Shown here: positions 22,309-30,992 of the stretch, one piece after another
Position numbering within the stretch: the stretch's first letter is position 1
Layout: every line of letters begins with the position of its first letter
NCBI GenBank assembly: GCA_018136815.1
Contig: CM030937.1
Coordinates: 1,290,253 to 1,354,252 of the forward strand
From: Isochrysis galbana
Lineage: Eukaryota > Haptophyta > Isochrysidales > Isochrysidaceae
Direction of reading: 5' to 3'
Length of the DNA stretch: 64,000 nt
Position numbers and translations under genes: made by a program
Notes under the pieces: model-generated
Databases searched by the model: none
What the model was told of the DNA's origin: nothing
Seen by the model: only the letters and a program-made list of their open reading frames with translations

Positions 22309-23382
22309 TCATCGTCGACGCTCGCGTAGGTTGCGGTGGTCTCTCCCGCCCACCACCATCCTTCGCCCCCACTCTGCTACTAGTAGCGCAAGCCCTGCTT
22401 GCCACGTGCGCGGACCCGTGACGGACCTGGGAGATGCCGAAAAGCATTGGGCTTGATCTCCAGGAGGGGCGACCTCCACTCCCAAGCCAGAACAAAATAA
22501 TAGGTATCCATCATCATCGGCTTGTTCCTGATCAGGGCGACACGCTGTCCACAGCTCACGACAGAATCCGTCACAAATTGTAAGTGTGATGTTGTGGGCC
22601 ACAGGCTTCTCAAAATGTCCAGCAAAGGGCGAGCATCGCGCACAGGCAAGGAGGTTGCGCTTCTCGGCACATCGATCCTTCACCAAGCCTGTGCAATCAC
22701 CACCTCCACTATGCGCATTCCTCCCTGCAAAATTCGTCCCGTCAATCCTAGCACCGAGCCTACGGTCCCCAACAGAATGAGTTGCCATGTCCGCCGAACC
22801 TAAAATCAAGCCAACCAATTTTCGGATGCCGGTGTAGCCGCCACCGTTCCTCACGTCATCTATTCTTGACCCCGTCGTGTGGGAGTCCTCTAGCACCATC
22901 CCAAGTCCTGTATTGACGTTCATCCTGTGGATGGCATGGCAGAACGCGGCCTCCCCAGCCTCTTGCTGCAGGCACGGTGTTGCGCAGCACGTGGCTGGAT
23001 AGTGGAGACAGCAGGGTGAGAAGTTGACCACGGGCTCGGAGAAGCTCTTGTGCCCCGGCTCCGGGCACTGCGGAGGCCCGTATCGCTTCTGCATCTCGAG
23101 CATCGCGCCGGCGTCCTGCATGAAGTAGACGGCACACACGAGTGCTGTGACTGCGACCGCGACGCCGCTGGTGAGGCCGAGCGTGAGGAGGCTGAGGCGG
23201 CTGTGCGAACGACGTCTCGGCTGTAAGAGATAGGCCGGCTCGTCACTCAACCCGCCACCCATGCTGCCCATGAAGAAGGAGCTGCCCATTGGCCACGCCG
23301 CCACGACGAGCGATCGGCGCCGCACGGCCGGACCGCTCGCGCTCCCCCTTGGCCGCGGCCTCGGCGGCCTCTCCGCGAGCAT
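22309..23382 (-). CDS. Membrane-anchored folate-receptor-like protein
   Basis: Predicted type II membrane protein. A short basic N-terminus is followed by one hydrophobic helix (LTLGLTSGVAVAVTALVCAV) and a Cys-rich ectodomain. Motifs are SPCCLHYPATCCATPCLQQE, CARCSPFAGHFEKP, LTICDGFCRELWTACR and LLFCSGLGVEVAP..CF. The spacing of Cys pairs and the CDGFCxxLWxAC block resemble the folate/riboflavin-binding-protein family (FOLR, HHIP N-terminus). The start at 23382 (MLAERPPRPRPRG) is uncertain; 23289 (MGSSFFMGSMGGG) is an alternative. The stretch between HAIHRMN and KRNLLACARC (about 22650-22920) is less family-like and may contain an unspliced intron. The last 40 residues are also doubtful, and a further exon to about 22073 is possible. 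Ligand unknown. Confidence 0.6.
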   Translation of the reverse strand: MLAERPPRPRPRGSASGPAVRRRSLVVAAWPMGSSFFMGSMGGGLSDEPAYLLQPRRRSHSRLSLLTLGLTSGVAVAVTALVCAVYFMQDAGAMLEMQKRYGPPQCPEPGHKSFSEPVVNFSPCCLHYPATCCATPCLQQEAGEAAFCHAIHRMNVNTGLGMVLEDSHTTGSRIDDVRNGGGYTGIRKLVGLILGSADMATHSVGDRRLGARIDGTNFAGRNAHSGGGDCTGLVKDRCAEKRNLLACARCSPFAGHFEKPVAHNITLTICDGFCRELWTACRPDQEQADDDGYLLFCSGLGVEVAPPGDQAQCFSASPRSVTGPRTWQAGLALLVAEWGRRMVVGGRDHRNLRERRR

Positions 23383-23813
23383 TCCATTCTTTAGTAGAAA
23401 AATTCTGGTACTCCAATATGTGAATGGTCTCTCTCCGCCCCACCCCCTCCCCCTCTCTCCTCTCCGTCGCTCTCCCTTTCCTCCTCTCTGTACCCCTCTA
23501 CTCCTACTGAGTACCACTCCCCCCCCCCCCCCCCCCCCCTCCCCCCCCCCCCTCTCCCCCTCTACAAGTTACGGACAAAAATAGTGCCCGTTCCCGTTCA
23601 CCTTCTTACCTTTTTTAGGGAGGTGTAAATTAACAGCCTTTCGGGCTGGTCGGAGTTCCACGCACCAGCCCACCAGTAGAGCGTGGCTCCGTCGGCGGAC
23701 GAGCGTGATGTTCGACCCGCAGACCGCAGAGCCATCTCGCCATCTCCTGGCCTGAGAACGTGAGAACAAGGGTTTCGTCGCCTGTGTGGCGATGGGTTTT
23801 CTGGTTGTAGTTG
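23383..23813. other. Intergenic, with poly-C tract
   Basis: A pyrimidine-rich stretch contains a nearly uninterrupted poly-C run (23519-23552). Nothing else is recognised before the inverted-repeat element starts. Confidence 0.4.
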
Positions 23814-25543
23814 TAGGGCGGTCAAACAGGGCTTTTAACTTCTAAGGGTGAAAATTCACTTAGTCAAGATTGAGGTTTTATCACGCGCTATCTTAGGGTA
23901 TGCTACTGGAAATGGGTATATTAGGCAGAATCTAATGAGAAATATGCACATTTTCGACGCCATTCAACATTCAACACACAGACCCAAAAACGTTTTCGCG
24001 CTCGTTCGTACGCGAAATCGACGTCGACCACAAAAGAGCACCAAAGGTCTCGCTGTGCGACGCGCGCCTGCGTTCCCCGGGCACGGTTACCCCCGGGCAT
24101 GCAGAACAGAGCCTTGCGCGGGCGCACGGCATCGCCTGTGCCCTCCACCTCGCCCTTGCTGACATCTGCTGCCAGCCTCTCGCGCGCGTGCAGTGCGCGG
24201 CTGGCCGCGAGGCGTCAAAATGACGGTGCGAAAACAAAAAACTACTTTCTACTTTTTGTGTGCTCCATGTTGGGATGTTGTGCTATAAAAACGGGCGAAC
24301 TATTGACTGGCCCGTGCTTGACGGGCACGACTTGTGTGTCTCCTAACGTGAATGGCCCTGGAGGCCCTCTGTCGTCTGTGTGTACAAAAAATTCCAAAAG
24401 TTGGCTTGAGATGAGCGCGAAGCAGCCGGTGTCCACTCGTGATTCACGACACGATTGCCCACAGAAATCGATCGCAACCATCAATCACGCGTGAAGCTTT
24501 CATTCAGGCCGGTGCTTGGCTTGATCAGATCTTGAGTCTACTAGCAGCCAAAAGAACGGACGGTCTAGAGCTCAAAATTCGCCCTTCTGCCCAATTTTCG
24601 AGCCCTCTGTGCGGAGAAAAATTCTTCCTTTAGACGTTAAACAAAAAGCTATCAATTCCACAGTACTGATCGGCCGCGCGCGTCGCGCCGTCGCAGAGTA
24701 CGCTGCAAGCTGGCTTAATTGACATTTGTAGATTGTAGATTGCTACCAGCTCTATGAATGATGCACGTGAAAAGCCGAGGAGCCGACGAAAACATATAGA
24801 GAGAACACCTGCCGCCGTTCGTTGAGCATTGGTGGCAGGTGTTCTGTGTTCTCCCTGCCTCACAGCGTCGAAAGACGAGTCGGAAACCTGACGTTTGGGG
24901 CGGCAAGTGCATTGTAGTAGGTACGGGCTCGGTCGACCTGCACCAGAGCGGGCGCGATCGGCAGCGCACCTGTCCCGTCAGCGGCCAACAAACTTTAGTC
25001 GACCAGCGAGCAGCGTCGAGCGCCATGGCGTCCTCGTGCTCCAGCTCCTCGTCAGTCGCGAGCCCGGGCGAATCCTGCGGGGCGAGGGTCGGGACAGTCA
25101 AGGCACAAGGCGCATCCTGTGACGGCCGAATCGGCCGTGTGCGAGCTGTGTGTGGTGCGCGTGTGCATGCGCGGACGTGATCGCTGGGGCACCAGGGTTT
25201 GAAATTTGCTTTATAGGCAATATGGGGCGTCGGACCCCTAATTTAATAAGTGTGTAGGCACCTTTTAAGTGAAATGTGAAATAAACACATCTCCCAGTGG
25301 TAGCGACGTCCAGTTCCAGTTCGGCTCGTGTGAGCCGCCAGGAGCGTGTGCAGGGGGGGGGGGCTCCGACAGCCGACGGGACTTCGCACCGTCTTTTCTC
25401 TTTTCGGACAGGTAGGGACAGGATTCTGCAAAGGCGGGGGGACCCTCCGACCCGCTTTCGCCGGGGCTTTCCGCTCACGGTCAAAAATGTCGACCCCCAC
25501 CCCCCACAAATTAGTACTTAAAAAGCCGTGTTTGACCGCCCTA
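23814..25543. mobile_element. 1.7-kb element with ~22-bp terminal inverted repeats
   Basis: The left end TAGGGCGGTCAAACAGGGCT (23814) is mirrored at the right end, whose inverse reads TAGGGCGGTCAAACACGGCT (ending 25543): 19 of 20 positions agree, and both continue TTT. The TAGGG start is shared with the hAT ends in this window. No 8-bp duplication is obvious (TGTAGTTG left, CTTGTTGT right). Interpreted as a TA duplication, the element would start with GGGCGGTC. No transposase is visible inside; the internal open frames are short and unrecognised. It is probably a non-autonomous DNA transposon. Confidence 0.55.
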
Positions 25544-26343
25544 CTTGTTGTGTGAGTAAGTACAACCTCTGCTACTTAGTGTTTGTGTTGCGGGTCAGTA
25601 GCCCACAGCCCACCCCTGACCCCCCTTCCTTGCTTCCCCCTTGCTCGCCCCGCCGGCCGCCGGCCTTGGGTCCCCGTCTTTGCCCTTTCCCTTTGTCAAT
25701 CTGCAATATGCAATCTGCAGTCTGTGGTCTGTGGCTCAGAGATGGTGTGGGGGCTCAGCACGATGGGGTGTGGGTCTGGGCGAACGGGTGCGAGTCTCGC
25801 TGCGCGGTCTAGAGGCTAGAGGGGTCTCGGTGAGTGAGTTGAGTGCTCAGCACATGCCAAAGGGCATGGCTTGAGGTCGACTGACAGCCCCCCCCGGAGG
25901 GGCGTTAGTGCCTGAGGGCGAGGGGCCTCGAGTCCTCCCCCCCGGATGACCCCTACTCTGAAGAGTAGCAGTTCCCAATGCTCCCCCCAATTCCCAAGTA
26001 CTCAGTATCAGTATAAACTTATAGTAGTAGGTGTATTGCCCCGGCGTATATGCATATGCGTAGCGGGCTGCCGCAGAGGCACACGACCACACATAATAAT
26101 GGTTGCCATGGGCGCCTGCGTATTGTTGCATGCATCATGTTGGGCGAGTTGCTCGCCCTGATGCATGGCATGACGTGCATAGGCATGACACTGATGCGCA
26201 CGTCAAGTACGGCACGGCCATCAATCCACGCCTCATGCCGAAACCACAGGTACAGATGCAGACACACACACAGGAGTCGCGAATCAAAACAAGTCACATA
26301 TCACTGCAATGCGGGACATGTCCTCCGACAACCTCCGGCGCAT
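25544..26343. other. Intergenic, nothing recognised
   Basis: The sequence is moderately GC-rich with short runs such as CAATCTGCAATATGCAATCT. It also has a small palindrome (CATATGCATATG-like) near 26050. No coding region or transposon end is supported. Confidence 0.3.
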
Positions 26344-27603
26344 TCATACCTTCGTGGCAGGATCGTCCCTTTCTGCCGCGCCCTCTTTTTGCCCTAGAAC
26401 AGGTGACTCATCTCCTTCCCCAGCCTGCCTCTCGCTCCCGACTAACTTTGGCGCGATGCACCGCATACGACCTCGATCCCGAAGGAGGGATCGCGGCGGC
26501 TGCTCTTCCTTGGCAGTCGCCCACTTGGCGACGATGAAGGCATCCATGAAGATTTGCGTCAAATGCGTAACGATGCACGGAATGGCGATCAGGCCCGGCT
26601 CGCCCAGTGTCGTGGGGAAGAAGGCGAGGACGGTCATGGCCATCGGGAGAGTCTTTTGCGAGCACATGACGACCACGGCCTTTTTGAGAGAGAGCTCGGT
26701 GCCCAATATGCAATGCGCGACAGAATAGTTGAAGATCAAGTAAATTATGTGGATCACAAGACCGCAAGCAATCAGGCCGAGCACAGCCTCCCATGATAGC
26801 GAGCGCAGCGCCGTGTTCGACTCAGAGAGCTTCATCCATGGGATGAGGCACAGGAAAAGGGACGAGGTGTTCGACACGAGCTGCTTGTGCCTCTTGAGCC
26901 ACGCCTGCACCCGCTTGGACATGTCGCGGATGGCCTTACCCAAGATGAGGGGCAACAAGATCATGAGAAGGAGCTTGACAAGGAGGGGGCCTGGGTCGAT
27001 CTTGATGTCTGAGACGTTGAGCAGCAGCGAGAGGAAAAATGGCACCGTGAATACGCCTAGAAGATTCGAGGTGACAGTGAGCAGCAGCGCGAGTGCGACG
27101 TTGCCTTTTCCGGCGGTGACGAGCGCAACGCCCGAGTTTATGGTGGTGGGCATCGAACAGAAGAGTATGAACCCAATTTGAAACTCGCGCGGCAGGAAGC
27201 TGAGCTCGCTCGGCATCAGCGCAAGCAGCGGCGTGATGAATAGGATGGCGATCACGCCATACAGGCCGTCTGGCCACGCAGTCAGCGCCTTCTTCACTTC
27301 GTCTGTCTTGAGGGTGAGGCCCGTGATGAGGAAGATCACGACGACACAGATCGTTTGCATTCCGCCCACGCATCCGAGCGCGCCGCAGATGCGCCAGCTT
27401 GCGACAGTCGCGCCGAGGACTGGGGCAGCTGCCCCCAGCACGATGGCGAGCAGCAGCCCAAGCACTAGGAAGTGCTTGAGGCAGAGAGAGCGCACATAAG
27501 CGGAGCGGAGAGCACAGCGGCTCGGAGGAATGGGGGTGGCCGAGGGGGCCGAGCCCTTGTCGCTGGCTGGCTGGCTGGCTGGCCGGTTCTCGGGCCTCTC
27601 CAT
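26344..27603 (-). CDS. SLC10A7-like (bile acid:Na+ symporter superfamily) membrane transporter
   Basis: An intact single-exon gene of 419 aa from the likely start MERPENRPASQ (27603); ten more in-frame residues lie upstream. About nine to ten hydrophobic helices are visible, for example HFLVLGLLLAIVLGAAAPVL, ICVVVIFLITGLTLKTDEVK, MPTTINSGVALVTAGKGNVA (the family's cross-over region), LLLTVTSNLLGVFTVPFFLS and CSQKTLPMAMTVLAFF. The GLTLKTDE motif, the PTTINSGVAL signature and the C-terminal SQKTLPMA block fit the SLC10A7/RCH1 branch. That branch is linked to calcium homeostasis and Golgi function in animals and fungi rather than to bile-acid uptake. A hydrophilic tail of about 55 aa follows. 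The function here is inferred from the family only. Confidence 0.82.
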   Translation of the reverse strand: MERPENRPASQPASDKGSAPSATPIPPSRCALRSAYVRSLCLKHFLVLGLLLAIVLGAAAPVLGATVASWRICGALGCVGGMQTICVVVIFLITGLTLKTDEVKKALTAWPDGLYGVIAILFITPLLALMPSELSFLPREFQIGFILFCSMPTTINSGVALVTAGKGNVALALLLTVTSNLLGVFTVPFFLSLLLNVSDIKIDPGPLLVKLLLMILLPLILGKAIRDMSKRVQAWLKRHKQLVSNTSSLFLCLIPWMKLSESNTALRSLSWEAVLGLIACGLVIHIIYLIFNYSVAHCILGTELSLKKAVVVMCSQKTLPMAMTVLAFFPTTLGEPGLIAIPCIVTHLTQIFMDAFIVAKWATAKEEQPPRSLLRDRGRMRCIAPKLVGSERQAGEGDESPVLGQKEGAAERDDPATKV

Positions 27604-28343
27604 ACCCTTCCCCCAACCCCACTCCACCCTCACTTCAGCCCGCTGCCCTTCCCTTCCCCGTTTTCCCCAGCCTTCCCCTTTCCCCCACCTCCCCCTCTCT
27701 TTTCCTTCTCACCCCAGACCTCGGGACATCCCCCAACAAGCTCACGCGGTCGTCTCCCTCTCTCTTCTCTCCCACTCAAGAGAGAGAGAGCTCCCACGCT
27801 CGTTCTTTCCTCTCTCTTCTCTCCACTCTTCTCTCCTCCTCGCTCTTGCTCCCGGTCTATTCTCTTATTTTCTGCTTCTCTTTCTTCTTCTTTCTCCCAA
27901 GCTGTCCCTTCTTTCTCTTCTCTCGTCTGTCTTCTTCCCTCTCTCTTCCCTCTCTCTCTTCCCTCTCCTCTTTCATGCCGCTCACTACACTGCTCGCCTC
28001 TCCCCTTTTTTCTTCTCTCACAGCGCTGGAGTAGGAGTAGTCTAGAGGGAAGAATGAAGAAGGAGGAAGAAAGCTCGCTGCTGTTAAAAAGTATGTGGCA
28101 TTCTTTTTTACTTCCTCCTTCTTCCTCCTTCCCTCTCAACTGGAGGGGACCTCGAGGGAAAAAAAAGGAGGGGAGGAGGAAGGGCGAGGGGGGGGAGGGA
28201 AGATACCGGGGAGGGGGGGCCGGCCAACCAAGGGCGGGCGCGCCTCTACTAGAGTATAAAGTACTTTGGCGCCCTCGCGCCTGCCCCCCCTCCCCCCCCC
28301 CCTTTGCCAGTTGTAAAAAAAACATTCTTGAAGGTGCCCGCTA
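27604..28343. other. Pyrimidine-rich 5' region
   Basis: About 27640-28030 is a long imperfect CT/TC-rich tract on the plus strand, upstream of the SLC10A7-like gene. It generates artefactual Ser/Leu/Pro open frames. The rest, to 28343, is A/G-rich then C-rich. No gene. Confidence 0.45.
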
Positions 28344-29726
28344 CTACGTGGGCGGCCAATTCCTCGCGCCGGCGCAATCCCTTCGCCGTGTGTCCTTCGC
28401 CCTCTGGGGGGGCTGTGGAAGCTGGGAAATGGCTCGAGGAGAGGCTAGAGGCTCGAGGCCTACTGGGAGACAGCCTCCCAGCTGCGCAGATCCGCACTCT
28501 CCGCGCGACGGCCAGGCTGGTGGAGCTGGAGCGTCTGGCGGCGACGACGTCGATGATGTCGCCAGCGTCCTTCGCACCCCTGCCTGGCGGGGCGGGCGCG
28601 GCGCCCGCGCAGCGCGAGCGGCGCTATGCGGGGCCGTCCATATCATATGCAGGCCCCCAGCGCGCCACGGCGGCGGAGGGCGTCAGGGAGAGGGCTTGTA
28701 AGGCCGTTGTGTGCTGGTACCACCCCGACACCGATCGCTCGGTGTTATGCTCCAAGGCCCAATGGGCCGCGGAGTTTGGGGTGGACCGGCGGCGCATGGA
28801 CCACTGGGAGAAGAGGCTCGGCGCCGAGGATCTCGAGCGCATACGGCGTGGCGTCATTCCCCTGCCGGCCAGAACTCCGGGGTCACAGGGAGAGGAGCGC
28901 TCGTACGCTCGTGCGCCCGAGCAAGCGGCCGACCGTGCAGCAGCCCTCGGCTCCAAGCATGGATACGCGGATACGCGACTTGGATGAGATGACGAAGGCG
29001 ACACTGAGGAGCCGGGAGCCGGTGCTCTCGACCCGGCGATCAGCGCCTCTACGGCCAGCATGGCACTCGCGTCATGTACCGCGAGGGAGTGAAGTGGGCA
29101 GCGAGCGAGGTGCTGCATGGACACTTGCCCGGCAATTGCAAGAAGGCCTCCGACCTCTTGCACGCCGTCGGCATCAACGCGTCTACGTGGCCGATAGCCA
29201 CTGCAGTGCGGGTGGCTAAGGCCATATCGCGGCGGAGAACGGCGAGGAGGGAGCGCCCGAGGCAGGCGTGGTAGTGAGCCCAGCTGCCGCGGGAAGGCAG
29301 TGCACGTTGCCCCCCGATGTGCGGAACCGCATCTACCATTGGGCTGCGGCGCTGCGTGCGATGTCGGTGCGCGTGGGACGAACTCTTGTAATTGGAACGG
29401 TGAATAGACTGATCGACGGGTCGCCGATTGCCGACGAGTGCAAGAAGAAGGCAGTCTGCTCGGATTGGTATCGTCGCTTCAAAAAGCAGTTTGATATCAA
29501 AGAGGGCAAGGTGCGCCGGATCGAGCTCAGTCGGAAGCAGTGGTGCACTGCGCGCACTCTCACAGGGCGTCGTAAATGATGGAACCCCATGATATTTTTG
29601 TACCTCTTGCCTGCAGGGCATCCCCATGGGCCCACCCAGATCAAGTTTTGGGGGGGCTCTAGAGACAAAAATACCATTAGGGGAGGGGGAAGGACATGCC
29701 AGTAGAGGAATTGGCCGCCCACGTAG
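28344..29726 (+). mobile_element. pogo/Tc-like DNA transposon with 22-bp inverted repeats
   Basis: Perfect inverted repeats starting CTACGTGGGCGGCCAATTCC (28344-28365 and, inverted, 29705-29726) are flanked on both sides by TA, the target duplication of Tc1/mariner/pogo elements. Inside, three plus-strand coding segments read as one family: 28304-28987 (EERLEARGLLGDSLPAAQIR; CWYHPDTDRSVLCSKAQWAA), about 29040-29274 (GTRVMYREGVKWAASEVLHG) and 29268-29579 (LPPDVRNRIYHWAAALRAMS; VRRIELSRKQWCTARTL). The last resembles the helix-turn-helix region of pogo/CENP-B-type transposases. No DDE domain is present, so the element is non-autonomous or internally deleted. The frames are not contiguous and I could not define introns. 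Confidence 0.65.
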
Positions 29727-30055
29727 TAAACTACTAGTGACACATCACTCTCCCGCGATCCCGACGTCAACGCCTATACCCCTACCGCCGCTCCCCCTCC
29801 CGCCCCCCCCCTCGTTCCTTTTTCTTCGGTTTTGGTTTTGGGGGGTCGGCCCATGTACACTACTACTCTACTACTTTGGGCCTCGCGCTTGGGGAAGGGG
29901 TTGGGCAAGCCTCTTGTGTTCATTTGTGGTGCCCTCGGGTCAAGTCCGTCCCTGTGTGGGGGCCAGGCCTTCGGGCCTTCCCCATTGGATTTCTCGGGTG
30001 GGGGCACATTGTCCCCCGCGGTCTATTGTTATCCTTGGTCGCTAAGTCCGGTGTT
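29727..30055. other. Intergenic
   Basis: GC-rich, with no gene or repeat recognised apart from the 8-bp MITE target copy CCGGTGTT at 30048-30055. Confidence 0.3.
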
Positions 30056-30257
30056 CCTACATGTGAACCACAGTCAAACTCAAACTTAGAAACAAAACAG
30101 CAAAAACAGTATGTTTTTGCCGTCAAAAAAACAGAGAAAAACAGTGTAAAAACAGATGCGCGGGGGGAGGGGGCGCCCGAAATAAAACAGCGAAAAACGT
30201 ATGTCATATGTTTTGGGCCTCCGGAAAAAAACACTGTTCCTGTGTTTCACATGTAGG
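30056..30257. mobile_element. 202-bp MITE with 18-bp inverted repeats and 8-bp target duplication
   Basis: The left end CCTACATGTGAACCACAG (30056-30073) matches the inverse of the right end CTGTGTTTCACATGTAGG (30240-30257) at 17 of 18 positions. It is flanked by a perfect direct repeat CCGGTGTT (30048-30055 and 30258-30265). The interior is A-rich with repeated AAAACAG and no coding capacity. An 8-bp duplication and short ends fit a hAT-type miniature element. Confidence 0.85.
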
Positions 30258-30992
30258 CCGGTGTTGCTTTTGCTTGTTGTCGTATACTACATGTTTTAAT
30301 TTTTAGACGCTCTAGCTAGTAGTGCTACGAGTTTGCTACTTGGAACTAATTCGTTGTCTTCATTTGTTTCGAATAATGGGCGGATTTCGTTGACATCTAT
30401 GCGTTTCTTGGGCTGGCGGCCCATGCCCATGCCTGCTTTGGCTCGTCTGGATCAACCTACGCTTTTATAAGTGGGGCGGTCAATGGGGGCCTCGCGCCGC
30501 CCCTCTCTCCATCGCGGACACCCCCCGGGGTGGGCCCGTACAATCAACCCCAGCCCCGGCCCTCTGGCATGGGCTGGGCAATCAACATCCTGGCCCAGAC
30601 CCCTAGTGGGCACGGGCCGCGACTCGCACTCCCACGCCCAGCTTGGGGCACTGGGGCATCGCCAATTTGGTGGCGCTATAGCGGCCGCGCTGTCCTCGCG
30701 GTAGCGCCAGTTATAGCGGTTAGCGATAGCGATAGCCGCCATAGCCATCGCAATACGCAACAGTTCGCCGGACTTTCACGTAAACGCTGAAATAACATTT
30801 GGCGTGAGTGATTGGCCTCCCCCCCCTCCCCCAACGTTCTCACAGTGATTGTATTGTCAGTACATTCAACGTTGCAATCCTTCGATTTTTCGCAGGCAAC
30901 CGACGACCGGATCGGAGAGTGCAATGGCGGCAACACGTGCCAATGCGCATGTTCCCACAGCCCTGGCCTATAGTTAGCTCATCTAGGCGAGC
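30258..30992. other. Intergenic downstream of the TTC4-like gene
   Basis: No gene is supported. Around 30690-30750 is a simple run of GCGATAGC/ATAGCC motifs. The first part is AT-richer than the neighbouring genes. Confidence 0.3.

Noticed and set aside
22073-22495. Alternative 140-aa minus-strand frame overlapping the 3' end of the FOLR-like gene
   Set aside because: It could be a last exon but has no family motif, and I could not place a matching splice pair.
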